Assembly: GCA_021772015.1 (NCBI GenBank)
Contig: JAETNS010000009.1
Span: forward strand, 1 to 64,000
Reading direction: 5' to 3'
Origin: Prevotellaceae bacterium
GTDB lineage: Bacteria > Bacteroidota > Bacteroidia > Bacteroidales > Muribaculaceae
DNA: 64,000 nucleotides
Part shown: positions 18,320 through 26,326 of the stretch, one piece after another
Numbering within the stretch: the first letter of the stretch is position 1
Layout of the letters: every line of letters starts with the position of its first letter
Made by a program: the position numbers and the translations under genes
Notes under the pieces: model-generated
The model's input: the letters and a program-made list of their open reading frames with translations, nothing else
Database searches by the model: none
Told to the model about the DNA's origin: nothing

Positions 18320-18859
18320 ATGACTGCGGATTTGAGTCGTTACGACAATTCATGGTATGATCCGGGGGGCGGTCGCGTGAAGCGGTTGGTGTGGTATTTC
18401 GTGAACGCAATGGTCATGAAGAGCCATATCAATCCTTTGTCCGGACTAAGAATCAAGGTTTTGCGGTGGTTCGGGGCAAAAATCGGCAGGGGAGTGGTGA
18501 TAAAACCGGGAGTCAATATCAAATATCCTTGGTTACTTACAATTGGAGATTATTCCTGGATTGGAGAAGATGTATGGATAGACAATCTGGCCCAGGTGGA
18601 AATCGGTTCCAACTGTTGTGTGAGTCAAGGAGCGATGCTACTGTGCGGCAACCACAATTACAGGCTGCCGACATTTGACCTCATGGTCAAACCGATAATT
18701 GTCAACGATGGAGCGTGGATCGGCGCAAAAAGTGTGGTATGCCCGGGCGTGACAGTGGGATGCGACTCTATCCTGACTGTCGGATCCATGGCCACCTCCG
18801 ACCTTGTCGCCGGGAAAATATATCAAGGTTGTCCGGCGACCGCCAAATCGACGAGGTAA
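18320..18859 (+). CDS. WcaF-like sugar acetyltransferase
   Basis: 179 aa. LSRYDNSWYDPGGGRVKRLVW opens like the colanic-acid acetyltransferase WcaF, followed by hexapeptide-repeat turns (GRGVVIKPGVNI, LTIGDYSWIGEDVWIDN) and a catalytic-type GNHNYRLPTFDL loop. It should transfer acetyl from acetyl-CoA to a sugar of the repeat unit. It begins the GC-richer tail of the locus, 70 bases after the last GT4. Confidence 0.87.
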   Translation: MTADLSRYDNSWYDPGGGRVKRLVWYFVNAMVMKSHINPLSGLRIKVLRWFGAKIGRGVVIKPGVNIKYPWLLTIGDYSWIGEDVWIDNLAQVEIGSNCCVSQGAMLLCGNHNYRLPTFDLMVKPIIVNDGAWIGAKSVVCPGVTVGCDSILTVGSMATSDLVAGKIYQGCPATAKSTR

Positions 18860-18912
18860 TTATTTTTAAATCAAAAAAGAGGAAGAATCCATCTATATAA
18901 CAAAAAAATTTG

Positions 18913-18991
18913 TAATTTTGTCGCTCGGTGAGTAAAGCGATATGAATATAGGTCTGTGACGGAGTACCCCCGTCAGATATTATTATATTCA
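18913..18991 (+). promoter_or_regulatory. Possible internal promoter and structured leader before the second Wzx
   Basis: TAATTTTG at 18913-18920 matches the -7 element, but I find no TTTG at the proper distance upstream, so it is only half a promoter. Downstream are TCGCT/AGCGA (18921-18925/18936-18940) and a nested pair: outer TGAATATA/TATATTCA (18943-18950/18984-18991) and inner TGACGG/CCGTCA (18957-18962/18970-18975). The transcript could fold into two hairpins about 40 bases before the start codon. It may give the second module its own expression. Confidence 0.4.
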
Positions 18992-19034
18992 ATCATCAAC
19001 CATTCAATCACTTAGACTTCACAGAGCAGATAAG

Positions 19035-20480
19035 ATGTATGAAAAAAGCATCAGTCGAGGAATCATAAACGGTATTTCCTGGAGCGCGTTCGAGCGGTTT
19101 TCAGTTCAGGGAATCCAGTTTGTGGTTTTTGTTTTGATGGCACGCATACTTGTCCCGACCGATTACGGGCTGGTCAGTATGCTAAGTTTTTTTATAATCA
19201 TCTCACAACTTATCGCCGAAGGGGGACTGTCCAAAGCTATTATCCGAAAACTTGACCGTTCGGAAAAAGATTGCTCTACGGCGTTTTTTGTAAATGTGGC
19301 TATAGGATTGGGACTATACGCCATCCTGTTCGCGACAGCGCCGATAATATCGGATTTTTATGGGGAGCCAGAACTTACGGAGTTGCTTCGTGTGCTCGCT
19401 CTGTGTGTCATTGTGCAATCAACCCTTGTCATCCATAGAGCGCTCCTTACATCTCGTCTTGATTTCAAGACCCAAGCCAAGTCGACTCTCGTTGGCGCAT
19501 TGGCCTCCGGTGTGACAGGATTGTTAATGGCCTACAATGGTTTCGGCGCGTGGTCAATAGTTGGGCTGCAACTCACCAACCAGATCGCCACCGCCGTCAC
19601 ATTATGGGCGGTTACTGATTGGCATCCCAAATGGATGTTCTCATTCAGGGCATTCAGAGAGCTGTTCGGTTTCGGGTCCAAACTGCTTGCCAGCAAAGTT
19701 CTTGAATCCCTGTATCAAAGCATCTACACATTGCTTATCGGGAAAATTTTCTCTGCATATGCCTTGGGCTGTTACAGCAATGCCCGACAGTTAGGCAGTA
19801 TGTCATCTGAAAACATAACGAATATCGTGCAGCGGGCAACCTACCCGATGTTCTGCAATTTTCAAGATGATCCGGACCGTCTACGTGCCGGGGTCAAAGA
19901 TTATCTGCGCCTTGCCACATTCTTTATCGCCCCGATGATGATCGGTCTGGCCGCCATAGCCGAGCCTCTGACGGTATCCCTGATCGGACATCAATGGATT
20001 TACACGGCCCGGCTGTTGAGGATATTATGCTTCTCTTTTCTCCTTTATCCTCTCAATTCCATCAATTTCATGATTCTTGAAATCAAAGGTTATGGGACTA
20101 CATATCTGAAACTCCAGACATTCAATGTCATCTGCGGATTAGGACTGCTCTTGGGATCCCTGCCTTACGGCCTATCGGCAGTATGTTGCGGACTGTTCGT
20201 AGCCTCTGCCGCGAGCTTCCTGCTGAACGCGACAGTCGCCGGCTCCACAATCGGGCTTGGACTATGGCGGCAGCTTAAAACGATATCACCGATATTGCTC
20301 TTATCTCTGATCATTGGGATAGTGGTATATGGAGTGGCATACATAATCGAAGGGGAATGGCTGCGTGTTATAGTCGGAATACTTGTCGGACTGCTTTCAT
20401 ATATAGGTCTGGCGGTGGTATTCCAGACTTCCACATGTGAGCTCGTTGTATCACTGCTTCGTAAAAACAGGAGACGATGA
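19035..20480 (+). CDS. Wzx-type polysaccharide flippase (second copy)
   Basis: 481 aa with 12-14 membrane segments. ISRGIINGISWSAFERFSVQG and ARILVPTDYGLVSMLSFF match the same transporter family as the flippase at 5721, but the base composition is far richer in GC (19921-19980 has 36 G+C in 60 bases by hand count). It overlaps the following polymerase by 4 bases (ATGA). Two flippases in one locus imply either two glycans or a merged locus. Confidence 0.9.
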   Translation: MYEKSISRGIINGISWSAFERFSVQGIQFVVFVLMARILVPTDYGLVSMLSFFIIISQLIAEGGLSKAIIRKLDRSEKDCSTAFFVNVAIGLGLYAILFATAPIISDFYGEPELTELLRVLALCVIVQSTLVIHRALLTSRLDFKTQAKSTLVGALASGVTGLLMAYNGFGAWSIVGLQLTNQIATAVTLWAVTDWHPKWMFSFRAFRELFGFGSKLLASKVLESLYQSIYTLLIGKIFSAYALGCYSNARQLGSMSSENITNIVQRATYPMFCNFQDDPDRLRAGVKDYLRLATFFIAPMMIGLAAIAEPLTVSLIGHQWIYTARLLRILCFSFLLYPLNSINFMILEIKGYGTTYLKLQTFNVICGLGLLLGSLPYGLSAVCCGLFVASAASFLLNATVAGSTIGLGLWRQLKTISPILLLSLIIGIVVYGVAYIIEGEWLRVIVGILVGLLSYIGLAVVFQTSTCELVVSLLRKNRRR

Positions 20481-21706
20481 CAGACCGGCAATTCCAACAT
20501 TTTACGACCAAATATAAGGCCGTATGCATATTCTGCATAGCGAGTTCCCTTCTGGGGATCCTCGTTTGTCTCCGGCATTTCTTAGGAGTGACAATACCGC
20601 TGCCATTCTTGACCCTGTTTACCATTGTGCCTGTATTGGGAGCCCTCCGGTATAAACCGCGCCTCAACTTTCCTCTCTTGGTTTTCATATTGTTCTACGG
20701 ACTGACAATCGCAATTCACCCATATCCGGCTATGGCATTGAGGATAATGCGGTTCGTCGCTTTCGCAATAGGAATGTCTTTTTTCTCACCATTGTTGGAG
20801 TCTTCGCGACTGACCAAATTCAGGATTTGCACCGGCCGAACGATGTTTGTCATGCTGTCTGTCATGGTCTTCATTTCATTCCTGATCTGGATTTGCCTTT
20901 TGATGACAGTGGGAAAACAAGGGCTCAGAAACAGCGTTTTTTTCTACTGGGGGTATTGTGGACTTTTCCAGCACGGAATGACGCTCTCGCCGGTGTCTGC
21001 CGTTGTCGCCATTATTTCAATATACAGGCTATTCCGGGCAAATAGCAACAATCAGAGGATTCTGATGGGTTTGAGTGGATTTGCCGGGGTAATAATGTGT
21101 GTGGTCGCAGGTTCAAGAAGTGCGGTAGCCGGTCTGATCGTATCGTTGGCCCTGCTCGCTTTTTTCTCCCGTCATGAAATCTACATTCACCTTAAGAAAC
21201 CTCTCGGCAAAATATTTCTTATTGCCGGAGTGATGGCAATCGTGATTTCATTGCCCGTATCATTGGAAACTATCAATATAAAGAATTCCATAGCAGAGGC
21301 TCACGGCTCCTTGATATTCTCCAGGGAAGCAAAATGGGGGGGGCGCATAAACGAGTTCCAGAGCTCCCCGATTTGTGGCATAGGCTATGCGAATGAATTT
21401 CAGGATGAAGAAGACAGTAACAATTCTATATCCAAAATAGAACCAGGCTCCTCTTGGCTTTCCTTACTAAGCTACGGCGGAGTGATAGGCTCAGGAGTGT
21501 TTCTCTGGTTCTTCATACTTCTGCTACGAAAGATGTGGCACAACCGCCACACCAATAATTTTCCACTTATATGCCCGTTGTTGTGCTTCCTGATGATAAA
21601 CGGAACAACCGAAGGATGGCTCATGTTTGCCGGAGGAATAATGTTCCCGATCTTCTGGCTCACGATCGCAGCCGGATGGTCTTCCAAATTTGACATCAAT
21701 GCCTAA
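20477..21706 (+). CDS. Wzy-like polymerase (second copy)
   Basis: 409 aa, about 10-11 hydrophobic segments. VVAGSRSAVAGLIVSLALLAFF and the periplasmic loop with GRINEFQSSPICGIGYANEF are typical of O-antigen polymerases, including the G-(I/Y)-G turn before the acidic loop. It is coupled to the second flippase by an ATGA overlap, so the pair forms a complete flip-and-polymerise unit. Ligase activity cannot be excluded from sequence alone. Confidence 0.78.
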   Translation: MTDRQFQHFTTKYKAVCIFCIASSLLGILVCLRHFLGVTIPLPFLTLFTIVPVLGALRYKPRLNFPLLVFILFYGLTIAIHPYPAMALRIMRFVAFAIGMSFFSPLLESSRLTKFRICTGRTMFVMLSVMVFISFLIWICLLMTVGKQGLRNSVFFYWGYCGLFQHGMTLSPVSAVVAIISIYRLFRANSNNQRILMGLSGFAGVIMCVVAGSRSAVAGLIVSLALLAFFSRHEIYIHLKKPLGKIFLIAGVMAIVISLPVSLETINIKNSIAEAHGSLIFSREAKWGGRINEFQSSPICGIGYANEFQDEEDSNNSISKIEPGSSWLSLLSYGGVIGSGVFLWFFILLLRKMWHNRHTNNFPLICPLLCFLMINGTTEGWLMFAGGIMFPIFWLTIAAGWSSKFDINA

Positions 21707-21741
21707 AACGGACTTTTATTCAACCGATACATCCAACCATT

Positions 21742-22557
21742 ATGAATCATATCAATTCCCCCTTGAAAATCTCCATAGTTACAGCGGCATGGAATTCCGG
21801 CAAGACCATAGAAGACACCTTGCGAAGCGTCATCAGCCAGACATATGGAAACATCGAGCACATAATAATCGACGGGAAAAGCAATGACGCGACCATGGAT
21901 ATAATCCACAGATATGCCGACATATATCGCTCCAGGGGGATGGAGCTTAAATGGGTGTCTGAACCTGACGAGGGAATTTATGACGCGATGAACAAAGGAA
22001 TCGCTCTCGCTTCCGGAGATATCGTAGGATTGCTCAATTCTGATGATTTCTTCACTTCGCCTACTGTACTGCAACATGTATTCGATGTTTTCTCCAAATC
22101 TTATGAGGAAATCCCTGATGGTATCGATGCCGTTTACGGAGACATACACTATGTCAACCCTGAGAAACTCGAAAAATGCGTCAGGTATTACAGTTCCAAA
22201 GGATTCTCACGCGAGAAGATGAGAATGGGATTCATGCCGGCCCATCCCTCGTTCTATTGCCGCAAAGAAATATACCGAAAACACGGCCTTTTCGACATAA
22301 GCTTCAAAATTGCCGCCGACTTCGAACAATTGCTGCGCCTTATCTACATCAACCGTATCCGAACCCGCTACATTCCCATGGATTTCGTCACCATGCGTAC
22401 AGGCGGAGTTTCTTCCTCGGGCTTCAGCTCCCACCGACAGATTTACACCGAGCATCTGAGGGCATACAAGAAAAACGGGGTTAAATCCAATTTCTTTCTT
22501 GAATCAATGCGATACATTTATAAAATCGTGGAAGTTTGCCGGGCAAACCTGTCCTGA
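21742..22557 (+). CDS. Family 2 glycosyltransferase (WcaA-like)
   Basis: 271 aa. KISIVTAAWNSGKTIEDTL at the N-terminus, HIIIDGKSNDATMDII, EPDEGIYDAMNKGIALA and the DxD-type LLNSDDFF mark the short GT2 subgroup common in capsule loci. FMPAHPSFYCRKEIY is the usual acceptor-side motif. It is the last gene of the locus and is followed by a strong terminator at 22597. Confidence 0.9.
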   Translation: MNHINSPLKISIVTAAWNSGKTIEDTLRSVISQTYGNIEHIIIDGKSNDATMDIIHRYADIYRSRGMELKWVSEPDEGIYDAMNKGIALASGDIVGLLNSDDFFTSPTVLQHVFDVFSKSYEEIPDGIDAVYGDIHYVNPEKLEKCVRYYSSKGFSREKMRMGFMPAHPSFYCRKEIYRKHGLFDISFKIAADFEQLLRLIYINRIRTRYIPMDFVTMRTGGVSSSGFSSHRQIYTEHLRAYKKNGVKSNFFLESMRYIYKIVEVCRANLS

Positions 22558-22596
22558 TCAATCCCCATAACAAACCGACCTCATACCATATCATCT

Positions 22597-22625
22597 CCGA
22601 ATGCCATTAGGCATTCGGTTTTGTT
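22597..22625 (+). terminator. Intrinsic terminator of the polysaccharide locus
   Basis: CCGAATGCC, loop ATTA, GGCATTCGG, then TTTTGTTT. A perfect 9-bp stem followed by a T-rich run, 39 bases after the last glycosyltransferase stop codon. Confidence 0.88.
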
Positions 22626-22785
22626 TATCACGCAAAACGACACGCACATAATATAAACAACCATGATCAAAACAAAGTTTCCATAAATATTTTATAACAA
22701 GCTATATTTCAATACCATAAAATCCATCACCTCACCAAAAGTTGCCCAAAACCGAAAACTTTTATTTTATTTTCGCCGTTTATGT

Positions 22786-22816
22786 TTTGATATTCATCAA
22801 ATTCTAACTAACTTTG
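22786..22816 (+). promoter_or_regulatory. Promoter of nrdD-nrdG
   Basis: TTTG (22786-22789), 19 bases, TAACTTTG (22809-22816): a full consensus match. The in-frame TTG at 22814 lies inside the -7 box, which supports ATG 22844 as the real nrdD start. Confidence 0.82.
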
Positions 22817-22843
22817 TCCACAGTAAAAAACCTCAGAATACTC

Positions 22844-25051
22844 ATGATACAAACTGTTCTCAAACGCGACGGACGCGTTGTCGGATATAACGAAGAGAAG
22901 ATAAAGGCAGCCATTCGCAAGGCCATGCTGCAGACACCGTTAGGCGAAGATGAGTCGCTGATACATAAAATCACTGACCGCATAGGCATATCCGGCAAAG
23001 AACAGATGACTGTCGAGGAGATTCAAGACCGTGTCGAACTGGAACTGATGAAATCGCCCCGCAAAGAGGTCGCAAAAAAATACATCGCGTATCGTGACCA
23101 AAGAAGCATAGCGCGGCGGGCAAAGACACGCGACATTTTTTTGGAAATAATCGAGGCCAAGAACAACGACATCACCCGGGAAAACGCCAACATGAATACA
23201 GACTCACCGGCCGGGATGATGATGAAGTTCGCCTCTGAGACCACCAAACCTTTCGTAGACGACTATCTTCTTAGTCCCGAAGCGCGCCAGGCGGTAAAAG
23301 ACGGATACCTGCATATCCATGACAAGGACTATTACCCGACAAAATCCCTGACATGCGTACAACATCCTCTTGACAATATCCTCCAACATGGATTTATCGC
23401 AGGACATGGAGAGTCGCGTCCCGCAAAAAGGATCGAGACGGCCAGCGTGATCGCCTGCATCTCTCTTGAGACAGCCCAGAACGAGATGCATGGCGGGCAA
23501 GCTATTCCTGCATTCGATTTTTATCTTGCTCCATTCGTTCGCTCCTCTTATATTGAAGAGCTGAAAAAAGCCGAGGCTATAATGGATGTAGATCTTTCCG
23601 ATCTCTACAATAGACCGGTCAAAGACTATCTGAAACGTCCTCTGGACGGCTTGAAAGGAAGAGAACGTGCAACCCAGCACGCGATGAACTGTACTGTCAG
23701 CCGGGTACACCAGGCCATGGAGGCCTTTATCCACAACATGAACACGATCCATTCACGTGGAGGCAACCAAGTGGTGTTTTCTTCAATCAACTATGGCACC
23801 GACACCTCTGCCGAAGGCCGGTGCGTGATACGCGAACTCCTTCAGTCCACCTATGAAGGGGTGGGGAACGGAGCGACAGCGATCTTCCCGATTCAGATTT
23901 GGAAAAAGAAACGCGGGGTGAACTATGAGAAAGGAGATCCCAATTACGACCTTTACCACGAAGCCTGCAAAGTGACCGCCCGAAGGTTCTTCCCCAACTT
24001 CGTAAACCTGGATGCGACCTTCAACCACCACGAAAAATGGAATGCGGAAGACCCGCATAGATACCTTTATGAGGTTGCGACAATGGGATGCCGGACACGT
24101 GTCTTTGAAAACCGATATGGCGAAAAGACATCAATCGGTCGTGGCAATATAAGTTTTTCCACAATCAACATTGTGAGAATCGCCATAGAGTGCATGTCTA
24201 TCCGCGACGAGCAGGAACGCATCGAACGCTTCTTCAAGCGTCTTGACAGCATTTTGGAAATAACAGCCCGGCAGTTGAATGACCGGTTCGACTTCCAGAA
24301 GACGGCCCTTGCCAAGCAATTCCCTCTGCTCATGACACGCCTGTGGAACGGATCAGAAAAACTCGGACGCACAGACACAATCGAGCCGGTAATCAATCAA
24401 GGCACTCTCGGAATAGGATTCATAGGATTGGCAGAATGCCTTGTCGCCTTGACCGGCAAGCATCACGGAGAATCAGAAGAATCACAAAAGCTCGGGCTTC
24501 GCATAGTATCCCACATGCGGTCACGCGCAAATGAATTTTCCGAGACATTCGGTCACAACTTTTCCGTACTCGCCACCCCCGCCGAGGGTCTTTCCGGAAA
24601 GTTTACGGCTAAAGACCGCAAGACATTCGGCACACTCCCCGGCATCACAGACAAGGTATATTACACCAACTCCAACCACGTCCCGGTTTACTATAAATGC
24701 TCCCCTCGCCACAAGGCCAAGGTCGAAGGCCCTTATCATGAACTGACACGAGGCGGACATATTTTCTATGTAGAGATAGATGGGGACGCAACCCACAATC
24801 CCCAGGCGATAGCCGACATCGTCGATCTAATGGATAAAAACAATATCGGTTACTGCTCTGTCAACCACAATCGCAACAGATGTATGGACTGCGGATATGA
24901 GGATGCGACAGACAACCTCGAATCATGCCCGAAATGCGGCGGCCGCAACATAGACAAGCTACAGCGAATAACAGGTTATCTTGTCGGGACGACTGACCGC
25001 TGGAACTCAGCGAAGCTCGCTGAACTTAAAGACCGTGTAGTCCACAAATAG
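22844..25051 (+). CDS. nrdD: Anaerobic ribonucleoside-triphosphate reductase
   Basis: 735 aa. It reduces NTPs to dNTPs under anoxia with a glycyl radical. An ATP-cone (VLKRDGRVVGYNEEKIKAAI, ~4-95) gives allosteric control; the barrel carries the active-site cysteines; near the C-terminus are a zinc site (CMDCGYED...CPKCGG) and the radical glycine G711 in RITGYLVGTTDRW. It is followed 21 bases later by its activase gene. It is one of the few genes here ending in TAG. An essential anaerobe enzyme in backbone sequence; nothing unusual. Confidence 0.97.
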   Translation: MIQTVLKRDGRVVGYNEEKIKAAIRKAMLQTPLGEDESLIHKITDRIGISGKEQMTVEEIQDRVELELMKSPRKEVAKKYIAYRDQRSIARRAKTRDIFLEIIEAKNNDITRENANMNTDSPAGMMMKFASETTKPFVDDYLLSPEARQAVKDGYLHIHDKDYYPTKSLTCVQHPLDNILQHGFIAGHGESRPAKRIETASVIACISLETAQNEMHGGQAIPAFDFYLAPFVRSSYIEELKKAEAIMDVDLSDLYNRPVKDYLKRPLDGLKGRERATQHAMNCTVSRVHQAMEAFIHNMNTIHSRGGNQVVFSSINYGTDTSAEGRCVIRELLQSTYEGVGNGATAIFPIQIWKKKRGVNYEKGDPNYDLYHEACKVTARRFFPNFVNLDATFNHHEKWNAEDPHRYLYEVATMGCRTRVFENRYGEKTSIGRGNISFSTINIVRIAIECMSIRDEQERIERFFKRLDSILEITARQLNDRFDFQKTALAKQFPLLMTRLWNGSEKLGRTDTIEPVINQGTLGIGFIGLAECLVALTGKHHGESEESQKLGLRIVSHMRSRANEFSETFGHNFSVLATPAEGLSGKFTAKDRKTFGTLPGITDKVYYTNSNHVPVYYKCSPRHKAKVEGPYHELTRGGHIFYVEIDGDATHNPQAIADIVDLMDKNNIGYCSVNHNRNRCMDCGYEDATDNLESCPKCGGRNIDKLQRITGYLVGTTDRWNSAKLAELKDRVVHK

Positions 25052-25072
25052 CCATCATCTCCGGACAAATCA

Positions 25073-25573
25073 ATGAGTCTCCACGACACCTTGCAAGTGC
25101 TTGACATAATCCCCGGAACGTCTGTCGACGGCCCGGGGTTACGCACTTCCATATATTTCGCCGGATGTTCCCATAGATGCCCCGGATGTCACAACCCTCA
25201 GTCATGGGATTTCAGCGGCGGGCATAAAATGTCCATTGAGGAAATATTACAAGAGATCGACCGTCATGGATTCAATGTGACCTTCTCAGGAGGAGATCCT
25301 CTTTATCAACTGACGGGATTGACTATTCTTTCTCAAAAATTAAAAGAAAAAGGATATGACATCTGGTGCTATACCGGATTCACCTATGAAAACATCCGGC
25401 AAAGCCCTGCCATCAAAGAATTGCTGACACATATTGATGTGTTGGTTGACGGCCCCTTTATCGAAAGCGAAAAAGACCTCTCACTGCTTTTCAGAGGCTC
25501 TGCCAACCAACGCCTGATAGACATTGGCAAATCCGGCATAGGAAAGACAATCCTTTGGCAACCACATTTTTAA
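25073..25573 (+). CDS. nrdG: Anaerobic ribonucleotide reductase activating protein (radical SAM)
   Basis: 166 aa. The CSHRCPGCHN segment (~30-39) gives the CxxxCxxC cluster-binding motif of radical-SAM activases, and TFSGGDPLYQ is the SAM-binding glycine motif. It uses S-adenosylmethionine and a 4Fe-4S cluster to place the glycyl radical on NrdD. Co-transcribed with nrdD. Confidence 0.95.
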   Translation: MSLHDTLQVLDIIPGTSVDGPGLRTSIYFAGCSHRCPGCHNPQSWDFSGGHKMSIEEILQEIDRHGFNVTFSGGDPLYQLTGLTILSQKLKEKGYDIWCYTGFTYENIRQSPAIKELLTHIDVLVDGPFIESEKDLSLLFRGSANQRLIDIGKSGIGKTILWQPHF

Positions 25574-25730
25574 GCTAACACTTATACTTTTCCGGCATTA
25601 GCATTACTAAAATTTACGAACCATTTCCAATTATCGGTTGTTTAAAATTCGTGTAGATGGTTGAAAATAATCTAAACGAACCGAAGAGCGAAGATCAAAA
25701 CTTATTTACCAACTAAAAGTTTTAACGGAA

Positions 25731-26255
25731 ATGAAAAAGTATCTTTTAATGCTTGTCGCCGTCATTGCGACCACTTTTGCTTCACATGCCCAGAAAGCCG
25801 AACTTTACTTCGGCTACGGTGGCTACACACAGATGGATGCCACAAATATGCACGACGACTGGCATGGAGTCAACACCGCCTGGGGCGCAGTAACCGTAGG
25901 GGTAAACTTCAACGTCGCGCCCAAATTCTGGCTCGGTCCAAGCTACTCTATTTCCAGCACAACCACCAAAGGAGGTCCGGACCATTCATCTATCCTCTAC
26001 AACGTAGTGATGCTCAACGGACGCTATCAATATTGGAGCAATCGCGTAGTCAAGTTATATGGACATCTCGGCCTTGGCGTGGAAATCTCACACATGATGC
26101 CCAAATATCATGATTCGTACAACAAGGCTTATTTCGCTTATCAGATCTCCCCACTCGGGGCTGAAGCCCAGATAGCAAGAAATGTGAGCCTATATGGAGA
26201 ACTCGGATTCGGGGCGCAGGGACTGTTACAGGTAGGCTTCCGTTTCGGGCTCTGA
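25731..26255 (+). CDS. Small outer-membrane beta-barrel protein
   Basis: 174 aa. A clear signal peptide (about residues 1-20, ending SHAQ) precedes alternating polar/hydrophobic strands (LYFGYGGYTQM, GAVTVGVNFNVA, RYQYWSNRVVKLYGHLGLG) and ends GLLQVGFRFGL, with the aromatic-containing last strand of 8-strand barrels. Function is unknown; it resembles the OmpX/OmpW-size porin-like proteins of Bacteroidales. It stands alone between nrdG and the dxr promoter. Confidence 0.75.
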   Translation: MKKYLLMLVAVIATTFASHAQKAELYFGYGGYTQMDATNMHDDWHGVNTAWGAVTVGVNFNVAPKFWLGPSYSISSTTTKGGPDHSSILYNVVMLNGRYQYWSNRVVKLYGHLGLGVEISHMMPKYHDSYNKAYFAYQISPLGAEAQIARNVSLYGELGFGAQGLLQVGFRFGL

Positions 26256-26257
26256 CG

Positions 26258-26289
26258 TTTGTGAAACTCAAAAAAAATACTTAACTTTG
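26258..26289 (+). promoter_or_regulatory. Promoter of dxr
   Basis: TTTG (26258-26261), 20-base spacer, TAACTTTG (26282-26289). The predicted start of transcription falls inside the 30-bp palindrome that begins one base after the -7 box. Confidence 0.8.
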
Positions 26290-26290
26290 C

Positions 26291-26320
26291 AAGATGGAAC
26301 GGGTTAACCCGTTCCATCTT
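26291..26320. repeat. Perfect 30-bp palindrome at the dxr transcription start
   Basis: AAGATGGAACGGG, TTAA, CCCGTTCCATCTT: self-complementary over all 30 bases. It lies directly behind the -7 element and ends 6 bases before the dxr start codon. It could be a repressor operator over +1 or a strong 5' mRNA hairpin hiding the ribosome-binding region. A terminator for the preceding gene is less likely because no T-run follows and it sits on the promoter. Confidence 0.8.
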
Positions 26321-26326
26321 GATTTT

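Noticed and set aside
18860..19034. Second invertible promoter
   Set aside because: I looked for long inverted repeats flanking the TAATTTTG box and found only short hairpin arms; nothing comparable with the 13-bp pair at 1955/2173.
26291..26320. Palindrome as a standard terminator of the outer-membrane protein gene
   Set aside because: No T-run follows, and it lies downstream of a full promoter that reads into dxr, so a terminator is not the best reading.
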